From the NCBI RefSeq assembly GCF_022682495.2, contig NC_071397.1:9825082-9889081 (forward strand): 64,000 nucleotides of DNA. The letters run 5' to 3'. The position numbers and the translations under genes were made by a program. Below are positions 35,941-45,634 of this stretch, one piece after another. Origin of the DNA: Desmodus rotundus (taxonomy: Eukaryota > Chordata > Mammalia > Chiroptera > Phyllostomidae). The notes beneath the pieces are model-generated. The model was not told the DNA's origin and did no database searches. It saw only the letters and a program-made list of their open reading frames with translations. Numbering within the stretch: position 1 is the first letter of the stretch; every line of letters begins with the position of its first letter.

Positions 35941-38124
35941 CATCCATGAACCAGTTTTTGGTTTTGACTTTACCCGCAGCAACAGTGTTGGCTTTGGAAC
36001 CTGCAGGAATCCAGCATAGTGTGGGTGGGTGTAGCTTCCCCCACCCAGTGGTGACAAAGGGCTTGTGAAGACAGAAGCCATCCCAGGCTGGTGCGGGAGC
36101 TGCGGCACTAACAGTGGTGTGCAGTGGCCCAAGGGTTGGGTGAAATCCGAGGGCAGCCTATTCAAAGGGAAGCTGAGGACTGTTTGCCACCCCTTGGATG
36201 TGGCAGGCAGCAGTTGTCCTCTGGGGTGCCACTGCTGAGGCTATCTAAACTAGGGTCTCACACAAAAGTCTTTAGAAGCCAGGCAGGAACAGACCACAGG
36301 GCTGTGATTGTAAGACTGTGCTGTTGAGATAAATCACAGTCCCAAGCACCATCTGTGGCCCCTGAAGCCCTTCTGGAACCTATTTATCTATTTGACCTGT
36401 TCTTCCTCTTGAGCAAACACATTCCATATGTTTAACTACCTGTTGTGCAGACTAAATTAGGGTCAGAAAAAAACCTTTAAAAACCATTGGGAAGTGGAGA
36501 CGAGGCAGGCTCTTAATTCCTGTGTAGGGATTTCATGAACAAATCCATGTTTTTAATATAGGGGTGTGTGTGTGTGTGTGTATACACATATCTCACAAAA
36601 CACTTGAACATACTTGATTTCAGTATTTCTCAGTTTTTGGACTGAAACTCCCAGTAAGATACACAGGTGACACTGTCATCTAGTAGGCACACATTGAGCC
36701 ATACGAAATCCACACTGTCCCACCTTCTTGCCTTATCAAAAGGCAATTACATATGGTTCAACCTAAACATAGTGCAAACAAAAATTTTAGGCAACAATAT
36801 TTTACCCTTGCTGTTTGTGATACCCATTCATTTTCAATTCTAGCTGCAGTACACTAAATCCATTTCACTACCACTTAATCTTCACAGCAACTTTTAAGGT
36901 AGGAATAATCATGCTCTCCCATCCTGTTGAATACAAAAGGATGTTTATCCCAGGGAGGCAGCGATGGCCCCACGTAGGTCCTATTAACTATTCACTGACC
37001 ACTTAACCTACTCTGTGATTTAGTCTTTATCTCATTTAATCTGCATTAAGAATCTCATGGGATGGGTGCCAATAATAAGGAGTATGAAGGTTTGAGAGGC
37101 CAGACACTTGTTTCTGGCACAGGGTTAGGAAGAGAAAGATTCCTGATTTGAATAATTTATGTAACAACAAAGCTTAAGCTATTTTCAATGCCTTGGAGCT
37201 AAGACCCAGACCTTGAACCTGGCTTTGGCAGCACCCTAGTTCTTTTTCTTTTCCTATGAGCTTTCCAGAGAAGGGTATGTGTATGGGCTTGCTTGCTTGC
37301 TTAAACTTTCTGCCCGGCTACACTTTTTCCCAGGCCTCTGCACTGGCTGAGGGCGGTGGGCTTTATCCCTGGAACCTCCCTCTCCCCTAGCCCAACCCGC
37401 AGCTGGAAGTCTTCACTGATCTCGATCTCTACTCCCTGCCCCCATCTGGGACTGGAAGGCCGACTGTCTGCCCGGTCTTTTCCAGATGTACGTCTGTTAA
37501 CCCCCGCCCCCTCCCCAGTATTGAAGATGATGAATGAGGACCGGAGAACCGACCTGATGGGAAAGTGTCGTCGCCTTGAAAAGAGAGAGAGAGAGAGGAA
37601 GTGGGGGAGGGGGGAGGAGTAAGGGTTGGAGCCCAGTGGCGAGGGGGCGACGAGTCTGGACACCAGGGACCAAGCCACCGCTATTCGTCCAGTAACTTTG
37701 CCTCCCTCAGAAAAGCATGGGTAAATGCTCCAATTCCTGCACTCCCGTGGAATTTGGGCTGTATTACATCATTTACCGCAACCCGCACAATGCACTCAGG
37801 AACTACCCCAGTGCTTGCTTCCAGCCCTTCCAGTGCCGAGCTCCCAGTATTGCTCCCCGTCCTCCGCAAGACTGCGCTCCAGTCCCCTCCTCGGCTTCCT
37901 CTCCGCAGGTCCCTCCCAATTCTTTCTACCATTCTCTGGTCAGGGGGGTGGAGTCGTACCTCCTCTCCCGTTCCTTTAAGGGGCGTCGACTCCTCCTCTT
38001 TCCAAGTCGCAGTCTGACGCCGGATGACTGCAGCGAGTTCGGGATGTCTATGCAAATAAGCGCCCTCTGTGGGCCAATGGGGAGCGGAGGTGGTGGAACG
38101 GTGGACCAATGGGGCGGGGGCTCA

Positions 38125-38364
38125 NNNNNNNNNNNNNNNNNNNNNNNNNNNNNNNNNNNNNNNNNNNNNNNNNNNNNNNNNNNNNNNNNNNNNNNNNNNN
38201 NNNNNNNNNNNNNNNNNNNNNNNNNNNNNNNNNNNNNNNNNNNNNNNNNNNNNNNNNNNNNNNNNNNNNNNNNNNNNNNNNNNNNNNNNNNNNNNNNNNN
38301 NNNNNNNNNNNNNNNNNNNNNNNNNNNNNNNNNNNNNNNNNNNNNNNNNNNNNNNNNNNNNNNN
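38125..38364. other. Assembly gap (240 N) flanked by an identical 17-mer
   Basis: A run of 240 undefined bases. The 17 bases before it (38108-38124) and after it (38365-38381) are both aatggggcgggggctca. Identical contig ends suggest an overlap that the assembler did not merge, so the true gap may be zero. Confidence 0.97.
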
Positions 38365-38389
38365 AATGGGGCGGGGGCTCAGGGGCTCA

Positions 38390-38399
38390 CCATATAAGG
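38390..38399. promoter_or_regulatory. SRF: CArG box CCATATAAGG
   Basis: A perfect CC(A/T)6GG site in the SRF proximal promoter, where SRF protein itself binds. Confidence 0.9.
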
Positions 38400-38409
38400 A
38401 GCGGCCTCG

Positions 38410-38419
38410 CCATAAAAGG
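38410..38419. promoter_or_regulatory. SRF: CArG box CCATAAAAGG
   Basis: A second perfect CC(A/T)6GG match, 20 bases (two helical turns) after the first. Confidence 0.85.
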
Positions 38420-38432
38420 AAACATTGTATCT

Positions 38433-38442
38433 CTTTATATGG
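38433..38442. promoter_or_regulatory. SRF: CArG-like site CTTTATATGG
   Basis: One mismatch from CC(A/T)6GG. It could also act as the TATA-like element of the core promoter, since the transcription start is expected close downstream. Confidence 0.75.
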
Positions 38443-38816
38443 GGGGGAAGGGTCGGGGGATCCCTTGCCGCCTGCGCGTGGTCCCGGCCCCCTCCACCCG
38501 CCGTCCCCGCGGCGGCCAGCAGCCTCTGCCCCCGGGGGGACGCTGACGGCCGCCGGGCGCGCCGCCGTAGCATACGGACAGGGGGCGCTCCGCGCGGCCT
38601 GGGGCAACCCGGGCCACAGGGGCAGGAAAGTGAGGGCCCAGGTCGGCCCGGGCGTGCAGGGGCCCCGGGTTCGCGGCGGCGGCGGCGGCGGCGGCAGTGA
38701 TAGCGGCACTAGCAACAGCGGGAGCGTCGGGTTGAGCCGGGAAGCCGATGGCGGCGGCGGCGGCGGCAGCTCCAATTCCTCGCTGACTGCCTGTCCGCCC
38801 TCCTGCATTGAGCGCC
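38443..38816 (+). other. SRF: SRF 5' UTR (approximate start)
   Basis: GC-rich leader of about 360 bases with CGG-repeat tracts (38673-38695, 38748-38767). The start is inferred from the distance to the core promoter and from the known long SRF leader; it is not seen directly. A TTG codon in frame at 38808 is not taken as the start, because the ATG at 38817 gives the family N-terminus MLPSQAGAAAALG. Confidence 0.7.
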
Positions 38817-39347
38817 ATGTTACCGAGCCAAGCTGGGGCCGCGGCGGCGCTGGGCCGGGGCTCGGCCCTGGGGGGCAGCCTGAACCGGACCCCGACGGGG
38901 CGGCCGGGCGGTGGAGGTGGCGGCGGCGGAGCGACTCGCGGGGCTAACGGGGGCCGGGTCCCCGGGAACGGCGCGGGACTTGGGCCGGGTCGCCTCGAGC
39001 GGGAGGCTGCAACAGCAGCGACAACCACCCCGGCGCCCACCGCGGGGGCCGTCTACAGCGGCAGCGAGGGCGACTCGGAGTCGGGCGAGGAGGAGGAGCT
39101 GGGCCCGGAGCGGCGCGGCATGAAGCGAAGCCTGAGTGAGATGGAGATCGGCATGGTAGTCGGTGGGCCCGAGGCGGCGGCGGCGGCGGCGGCCACGGGG
39201 GGCTATGGGCCGGTGAGCGGCGCAGTGAGTGGGGCCAAGCCGGGTAAGAAGACTCGGGGCCGCGTGAAGATCAAGATGGAGTTCATCGACAACAAGCTGC
39301 GGCGTTACACGACCTTCAGCAAGAGGAAGACGGGCATCATGAAGAAG
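38817..39347 (+). CDS. SRF: SRF exon 1 (N-terminus and first part of MADS domain)
   Basis: 177 codons from ATG (38817) to donor gtaccg. N-terminal Gly/Ala-rich region with GGGGGGG and AAAAAA-type tracts coded by ggc/gcg repeats. It then has an acidic SEGDSESGEEEELG stretch, KRSLSEMEI and the basic MADS segment ending SKRKTGIMKK. Confidence 0.96.
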
Positions 39348-42300
39348 GTACCGGACCGGGAGGCTGGCCGGCCTCGGGGAACCTGGAGGGTGGGGACGCG
39401 GAGGGGGAGCCCAGGAAGAAGACAGAACAGTGTCGGAGGTGAGAGGCGGTGAGTCCGCATGAGGTGTGTGGGAGGGGATAGCTATTACCTTGGAGGGCAT
39501 TAGGGGAGGGGCCGCAAGGGAAATGTGGGTAGAGGGGAGTATCGGCAAACGTCAGGAAAAGAGGGGAAAGGCACCACGGAGTGACGGGCGCCAGAGAGGT
39601 ACAGGGCCCTTGCGGAGTGAAGGGGTGAGTAGTGGTAATCGGAGGCTGCGAGACTGCAGGGAGGTGGTTAACGAAATCCAGGCATCAGTAGATTCATTAG
39701 GCTCTGGTGATCGAGGAAGGTCGCCAGAAAATCAGGAAGCAGCAGAAAAGGTATGGAGGTGAGGAGGCTGGAACAGTGTTAACAATGAGGGAATGTGTGG
39801 GAGGAAGGTGGGCACCACTGAAGTATTGCCGGCTGGTAGGACAGGCAAGGGGCTCAGGAGCTCTAAGGGAGGAAGGCAGGAGGAGAACTGATGCTGCGCT
39901 GAACTGCAGGGACCAACCTAAGTCCTGTGATGACCATGTGTCTTCCATGCGACCACTAGAAGCCCTGCACACTCCCTGCAGGACAGGCTTCAGAATCAGT
40001 CTTTTGGACAAGTGGGACTTCCATCCCTAGGGAGAATGTGCACGGAGTTTGGTGGGAAGGCAGGGAGGTTTGCAGAGGTACCTAGAAAATCCTTTCTTCT
40101 AGTGGGTTATCCAGTGAAGAGGGGTGAGGAAAGGAGTTGTCTTGGGGTGTAGAAGATATGGGACGGGGTGGAAGCAGAAGAACTGGGAAGCAAGCAGCTA
40201 GAATCCTAGAAACATTGGCTGTTTATATCTGCCCCATGTAAAAGTCAGAGCTGCTTCCAAGGTGGGTTTGTGGAACTTTTGGGGGAGTGAGATACCATCA
40301 GTGGGACCATCCTCGAAGTTCCCCTCGTGGGCTCATGGCCCAGGGTTAATCTAGCTCCCTATCTCCCATCCCTCAAGACACTGTTGTATCAAGACAAAAG
40401 GAAGGAAAAAAGGCTAGCACAGTATTATAGGACAGAAGGACAAATGGCAACAGGTTAGTGTCTGTACAGTTTCTGGGAAGTAACATGGGACATTTTAGAG
40501 TTTAGGTGGCTCCTAAACGCTAAATATTATCTCTAATGTCTTATGTGACTTGCAGTACAGTAGCGAGTTCATCCTGGTGCCTGTGACAGTGAGGAGGGAA
40601 TGGGAGCCATTTCTCTGTGCAGCTGGGCACCAAGCTGCAGTGAGGAGCGCTGAGTCCCTCTGTGTCCGCTGAGGTTATATGTTCCATCACCAGGGCATTG
40701 TAACTGTTTGCATGGGGTATCTGTTGGTTAGTAGGGCTGCTCCGAGAGACGGGGCATGAGGTTTTTCTGCTCTCTAGTTCACCTTCAGATATCCTGGTAG
40801 GACCTTCCCCTGTAGTCACTGGAGAGGAAGGTCATTATGGCAGTGGGGCTTGAGATCACTGTATACTACTCTTTCCTACTTCCCAAGGCAAGTAGAGACA
40901 AAAAGTTTTGCTGACCTACCCATCTCCTTCCCCTTATCCCCAGGCCTATGAGCTGTCCACGCTGACAGGGACACAGGTGCTGTTGCTGGTGGCCAGTGAG
41001 ACAGGCCATGTGTATACCTTTGCCACTCGCAAACTGCAGCCCATGATTACCAGTGAGACTGGCAAGGCACTGATTCAGACCTGCCTCAACTCGCCAGACT
41101 CGCCACCCCCGCTCAGACCCCACCACAGACCAGAGAATGAGTGCCACGGGCTTTGAAGAGACAGACCTCACCTACCAGGTGTCCGAGTCCGACAGCAGTG
41201 GGGAGACCAAGGTGTGTTTGGGTTCCCTATCTAAGGGAAAGGAAGGGGAGGGGCTTGGCCGCCAGAGAGGGGAGGGGGTCCTTCTCTCCCTCAGCAAGGA
41301 CGTGTGGTAGGTGCTCACCGATGTGGAGCGGGGCCTGGTTAGTACCCCTCATCCTAGGGGACAGGTGTCCATCCTCCCTATCCTGACAGGAGGCCGGCCC
41401 ACTAGATAAGCGGGCGGCCTCCGTGCCCATATAAGGCCGGCTCCGGCTCCACGCCGGCCTCCCGCCTGCCTGGCAGGGCCCTTGCATTCCTCCCGCCAGC
41501 TGTCTCCCCGCTGGGGGCGGGGGGTGTAGCTTAGCCCTGCCCTCCCGGCAGGCCGGGTCACCGGGGAGTAGGAAGTGAGCACTCATGGGTTCCAGGGTCC
41601 TGGGAACTCAGCACTGTCTGCAGGCGGGATGGCTTAATGGGCTGGAGACTACCTTACTAGGCAGCCACCTGCGTCTTCAGGATGTCCGGACCTGGGCACG
41701 TTGGGGAGTGTATTCCTGGCGGCTAGGGATGCCCGCCCTAGTTACGCCTCCCCCTTCCTTTTCCCGGTTAGGGGAGGGGGCGGGGCTTCCTTCCTAGTTC
41801 CTTTGGGGAACTCCACCTTCCGGGTGGCCCTTCAGTATCTGACCAATTGGGGGAAGCAGTACTGTTTGCCTTAGCAACGCCTCCACCAATCAGGGGCTTT
41901 GAGCTCGTCTGCCTAGCAAACATCCTGTGCTGACCAATCCCCAGTATTTTGAGACCCCTCAGTTCTCTGGGTTTGGCTCTCAGCTCCTGGCTTCCTCCTT
42001 CCCCTTCTAAAAACAAAGCCTCCCTAAGGGGACAGTCAGTGCTCTAGACTCCGTGCTCTCTTAGTGGTATCTGTAATCTTCAAACTCTTAGCAGTAGGGC
42101 TCATTTATTTCCAGGAAATCTTGCTGGATGAATGAATTCTTTTGGTAATTTAAATCTTAAATATTTGTCATAAAGTGCCAGCCCCCTAAGATTTCTCTCT
42201 CTCAAACCCTAAGTTCTCTGAAAAACTCAGTCCCTATCTCAGAAGCCTGGCAAATCTGAGCTGGAAGGACCATTTTAAAGAGGGCACTGTAGCCCAGCCT

Positions 42301-45300
42301 CTCATATTTACAGAAGAGGAAAACTAAGACTCAAACAGTAATTTTCCCCAGGTCACACAAATGGTCATCGCCAGACCTGGGAACAGGCCCCAGGTGTCCT
42401 GATTCTTCAGCCAATGTGTTGGCCACAGTCCACTGGGGCAGAGAACTCAGGGAATTACGATGATGACATCATTGTCCTCATCACAAGAACAGCAAATACT
42501 TACTACTCTTCTTATGCGTCAGAGACAGTTCTAAGTTCCTTATGTATGTTAACCTATTTATTCTTTACAACACCTATGGGGTAGGTATTATCCTCTTTTT
42601 ACAGACAGGAAACTGGAGTATAGCTGCTCAGTAACTTGCCCATGGGCCAGGCTGCAGGTAAATGGCAGAGCTGAGATTTGAACCCAAGCATCCAGGTTCC
42701 AGTCTGGCTGGCAGTTCACACTAAGCTTCTACAGGGGCAGGGTCTGGTAGAGGCTCACTGCTCCATCTCTGCTCTGGGTGTAGGACTCACTGAAACCAGT
42801 GTTCACAGTCACCAACCTGCCGGGTACCACCTCCACCATCCAAACAGCACCCAGCACCTCTACCACCATGCAAGTCAGCAGCGGCCCCTCCTTCCCCATC
42901 ACCAACTACCTGGCACCAGTGTCTGCTAGTGTCAGCCCTAGTGCTGTCAGCAGTGCCAACGGGACCGTGCTGAAGAGTACAGGCAGTGGGCCCGTCTCCT
43001 CCGGGGGCCTCATGCAGCTGCCTACCAGCTTCACCCTCATGTCTGGTGAGTCACAAGGGGCAAAGTGAGCATGCAAAGAGTGGGTTTAGTGCAGACACAA
43101 GGAGAACCTCTTCCCCTGCTCAGAGGGAGGGTAAACGGGGCCAGGGCCTGAGAGGAGCATATCATACCCCAAGGCAAGCATACCCTTCCTGGGGACCCCT
43201 ACTGTCCTTGTCACTCAGTTTCAACCATATGCTCTGGCCTTGTCTAGCTGGCCCAGCCCTATGCCTCCCTTTTGCCACAGGGACATGTTGTCACTTCCCT
43301 ACCTTGATTGGAGGGCAGATCACATCTTTGATGGGTCAATGGCAGCTCCCTGAAGATGGCAGAGGCCAGGCCTGGAGTGGGAGGAGGGGGGAAGGGCAAA
43401 AGCAGAGGATAGAAGCCCCTGGAGACCAAAACTTGGGATAGGAAGGGTCCCGTGAAAGATAGTGACGGGAGCCAGGGAGCAGTGTGTCAAACCCTGGGCA
43501 CGGGGATATTTGAGGGTGCTTGGTGGAGGTGGTAGCTGGGTAAACAGAATATGAATAAGTCTCTGTGTCTTGTAGGTGGGACAGTGGCCCAGCAGGTACC
43601 AGTGCAGGCCATTCAGGTGCACCAGGCCCCACAGCAGGCGTCTCCCTCTCGTGACAGCAGCACAGACCTCACGCAGACCTCCTCCAGCGGGACAGGTATA
43701 GCTCAAAGCTTTGTCACCTCCTCCTGTCTCCTTCATGAGACCTAGCAGCAGGCGCTGAGAGAATTTCTTAATGTGGAGACTGAGATTTTTGGCTTCACTC
43801 TTACCCTAATTCTTAAGTGAAAGTCAGGTGGGGATGGCTGGGTTTTGAATCCTGCCCTGCAGGCAATAGGGCTCTGGAGTCTAGGAAGAAATTAGGGACC
43901 ATTGGAGTCACCTTCCTCCTCATTCAGATGAGAAGCCTGAGGCCCAGAAAGGAGAAGTCACTTGCCCAAAGAGTCACATTTGCGTAACTACCAGGAAGGA
44001 TTTACAGGGCAGTTGTCTCCTTGAGGGAGGGTGTTCTAGCTTTGGAGTAGCCATACTTTCTCTCAGTGTCTAGTCATTTCAGAAGTGAGACACTTTCAAA
44101 ATAAAATTACTTTTAAGTTCTTGTTATTTACTGTCTTGTTATACAAAGTGTAATCTGTGGAGAACCAACATCACCTTGGAGCTTGACAAAAATGTAGACT
44201 AGGAAGCCTGACCCCGAACCCACTGAATCAGAATGTGTGTTTTAAATAATAACCCCAGGTGACTTGTATGCATATTTACATTTGAGAAGTGCTTATTTAA
44301 AAGACGCGCTTGTTAGCCACACATTTAGGAGAAGGAAGGAGTGAGGACAAATAAGAGTGGGATAATGGAGCTCCCTGAAAGGTACCTGAGCTTCCTTAGG
44401 TTGGGTCAAACACTGTAATCTTTGTTTTTCCACAGCCTTAGGGTCTTGGAATAGAGAATTTGACAGATAGTACAGTGTGGTGGGAGGCAATTAAAGCCTG
44501 GTGCTGTTGTGCTCAAGAAAAAATACAGCTTTTCTTAGTTGACGGCAGGGGGCAGAGGAACGAGTCTTGTCTAGCTTCTGACCTGGGAACTAGCAAGAGG
44601 GCTCTGGAGGCTTAAAACTCCTGGGAGTGGGGTGGGAGATATCAGTAGGGACCAGTGTCAGCCTCCCTGACATGTGTCTGTATTTGCCAGTGACATTGCC
44701 TGCCACCATCATGACATCATCTGTGCCCACAACTGTGGGCGGCCACATGATGTACCCTAGCCCCCATGCGGTGATGTATGCACCCACCTCGGGCCTGACA
44801 GATGGCAGCCTCACCGTGCTCAATGCCTTCTCCCAGGCGCCATCCACCATGCAGGTGTCCCACAGCCAGGTCCAGGAGCAAGGTGAGTTGGGGAGCAGGG
44901 CTGAGCAAAGGAGGACCATTGCTTCCCTTACACACATACCCACCCACACACTCAAATGCCCCCCCACCAGATATATACACCCACACACAGACACAAACTA
45001 GGATGTGCACATATACACACAGATGCTTGCACACACTCTGGCACCCATGTTTGTCCACTTGGACACTCGCTCACACTTGAACACATGCCCACATGTGTAC
45101 TTGGACATAATGGGACACTCACTCTAGGGCACTTACATCTGAGACTCACTCATTCATTTGTGCATTTATCGGCACTGCTCCAATGACAGGAAGTTTCTCT
45201 TGAGCGAGCAATTTGAGTATCTCCTGTTTTCCAACACAGGTGGTGTCCCCCAGGTGTTTCTGACAGCGCCATCTGGGACAGTGCAGATCCCTGTTTCTGC

Positions 45301-45634
45301 AGTTCAGCTTCACCAGGTAGGTGGGAGCCCCTTTCATCCCATCCCAGCCAGCCAGCTCCTTCTTTATCTTGACCTTGGGGATTCCATTACCAGTTGGTCA
45401 AAGCTACCATCCCTAGCCAGGAGGCCTATCTATTTTCCTGGTCAGAACTGTGGTGGGCAGGCAGGCAAGCAGGAGGAGCCTGAGCTGGCTGATCAGTTCC
45501 TGCCCCCATTTCCTGACATACCCACTTCCCTCCAGATGGCTGTGATAGGGCAGCAGGCCGGGAGCAGCAGCAGCAACCTCACCGAACTACAGGTGGTGAA
45601 CCTGGACGCCGCCCACAGCACCAAGAGTGACTGA
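38817..45634 (+). CDS. SRF: SRF, serum response factor (7 exons; frame broken in exon 2 as assembled)
   Basis: MADS-box transcription factor that binds CArG boxes as a dimer in the nucleus and drives immediate-early, actin-cytoskeleton and muscle genes with TCF or MRTF partners. Exons are 38817-39347, 40944-41211, 42784-43045, 43576-43695, 44691-44882, 45240-45316 and 45536-45634, all GT-AG. Coding length is 1549 nt, one more than a multiple of three. Leaving out one C gives 515 residues against 508 in human as I recall it, the difference lying in Gly and Ala tracts. The MADS domain (GKKTRGRVKIKMEFIDNKLR onward) spans exons 1-2. The KRSLSEMEI phosphorylation region is present. The extra C lies in a run at 41106-41110; read literally it ends translation at 41154-41156. 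Intact downstream exons argue for a sequence error rather than a pseudogene. Confidence 0.96.
39348..40943 (+). other. SRF: SRF intron 1
   Basis: GT-AG intron of 1.6 kb. It starts GC-rich and becomes ordinary unique sequence. No repeat or gene is recognised. Confidence 0.75.
40944..41211 (+). CDS. SRF: SRF exon 2 (rest of MADS domain; +1 frameshift)
   Basis: Acceptor cccag, donor gtgtgt. The first part encodes AYELSTLTGTQVLLLVASET through QTCLNSPDSPP. Five Cs follow at 41106-41110 where the conserved reading needs four. After the shift the frame reaches TGA at 41154. The other frame continues with the expected MSATGFEETDLTYQVSESDS and ends GETK at the exon boundary. The length of 268 nt is one above the in-frame 267. 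Confidence 0.93.
41427..41436. promoter_or_regulatory. SRF: Intronic CArG box CCATATAAGG in SRF
   Basis: Perfect CC(A/T)6GG, identical in sequence to the promoter box at 38390. It is followed by CATTCC (41485-41490, TEAD/MCAT type) and CAGCTG (41497-41502, E-box). The arrangement suggests an intragenic SRF-responsive element; activity is inferred. Confidence 0.6.
42485..42700. repeat. MIR SINE remnant
   Basis: Contains 'acctatttattctttacaac', 'acagacaggaaactg' and 'ggcagagctgagatttgaaccc', the MIR core in order. Confidence 0.75.
42784..43045 (+). CDS. SRF: SRF exon 3
   Basis: Acceptor gtgtag, donor gtgagt. Encodes DSLKPVFTVTNLPGTTSTIQ and the Ser/Thr-rich stretch up to LPTSFTLMS, part of the transactivation half. 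Confidence 0.94.
43046..43575 (+). other. SRF: SRF intron 3
   Basis: GT-AG intron of 530 bases with no feature recognised. Confidence 0.8.
43576..43695 (+). CDS. SRF: SRF exon 4
   Basis: Acceptor ttgtag, donor gtatag. Encodes GGTVAQQVPVQAIQVHQAPQ and SRDSSTDLTQTSSSGT, Gln/Ser-rich activation-domain sequence. Confidence 0.94.
43696..44690 (+). other. SRF: SRF intron 4
   Basis: GT-AG intron of 995 bases. A MIR-like core lies at 43905-43990 ('gatgagaagcctgaggcccag') and an old repeat-like AT-rich piece at 44090-44300. Confidence 0.7.
44691..44882 (+). CDS. SRF: SRF exon 5
   Basis: Acceptor ttgccag, donor gtgagt. Encodes TLPATIMTSSVPTTVGGHMM through NAFSQAPSTMQVSHSQVQEQ. This 192-nt exon is the one whose skipping gives a known shorter SRF isoform (SRF-delta5) in other mammals; it is phase-neutral here too. 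Confidence 0.93.
44883..45239 (+). other. SRF: SRF intron 5 with degenerate CA-rich sequence
   Basis: GT-AG intron of 357 bases. Positions 44930-45110 are rich in cacaca and cacac/cact units but irregular; this is simple sequence, not an array. Confidence 0.75.
45240..45316 (+). CDS. SRF: SRF exon 6
   Basis: Acceptor aacacag, donor gtaggt. Encodes GGVPQVFLTAPSGTVQIPVS and AVQLHQ. Confidence 0.94.
45536..45634 (+). CDS. SRF: SRF exon 7 (C-terminus and stop)
   Basis: Acceptor ctccag. Encodes MAVIGQQAGSSSSNLTELQV followed by VNLDAAHSTKSD and TGA at 45632-45634. Confidence 0.95.
   Translation: MAVIGQQAGSSSSNLTELQVVNLDAAHSTKSD

Larger units (their letters stand above)
33026..38040. other. PTK7-SRF intergenic region
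   Basis: About 5 kb without a recognisable gene. A MIR remnant lies at 33685-33845 ('tttcacagattagaaggg' core). A possible hAT fragment is at 33925-34060 ('tttttcaaactgtgggttgcaacc'). L1 3'-end-like sequence is at 35750-35940 ('ccattatgctgtacacctgaaac'), a GT run at 36565-36581 and a MIR-like piece at 37000-37110. A (GA)n run lies near 37581-37597. GC content rises after 37500 towards the SRF promoter. Confidence 0.75.
38041..38450 (+). promoter_or_regulatory. SRF: SRF promoter, interrupted by an assembly gap
   Basis: A GC-rich region just upstream of SRF exon 1. Visible motifs are an octamer ATGCAAAT (38050-38057), CCAAT boxes (38074-38078 and 38106-38110) and Sp1/Egr-type GGGGCGGGGGC on both sides of the gap. 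Two perfect CArG boxes follow at 38390-38399 and 38410-38419, with a one-mismatch CArG at 38433-38442. SRF is known to autoregulate through CArG boxes with Sp1 and Ets inputs. Confidence 0.88.
41212..42783 (+). other. SRF: SRF intron 2
   Basis: GT-AG intron of 1.57 kb. A GC-rich patch at 41380-41580 contains a perfect CArG box with TEAD-type and E-box motifs. A MIR-like remnant lies at 42280-42440 and a clear MIR at 42485-42700. Confidence 0.8.

Noticed and set aside
37717..38397. Open frame of 226 codons reading through the N gap
   Set aside because: The undefined bases were simply not scored as stops; no protein signal exists on either side.
38820..39548. 242-codon minus-strand open frame over SRF exon 1
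   Set aside because: Shadow of the GC-rich SRF coding exon; repeat-rich and without homology.
41141..41386. Separate small gene starting inside SRF exon 2
   Set aside because: It is simply the correct SRF frame after the extra C, running past the splice donor into the intron.
44930..45110. Array-like CA/CT-rich stretch that might be a repeat array
   Set aside because: Units are irregular in length and sequence; it is degenerate simple sequence in an SRF intron.
38817..45634. SRF copy as a pseudogene
   Set aside because: All seven exons, splice sites, promoter boxes, UTR and synteny are intact; one extra base in a C run does not support a pseudogene.
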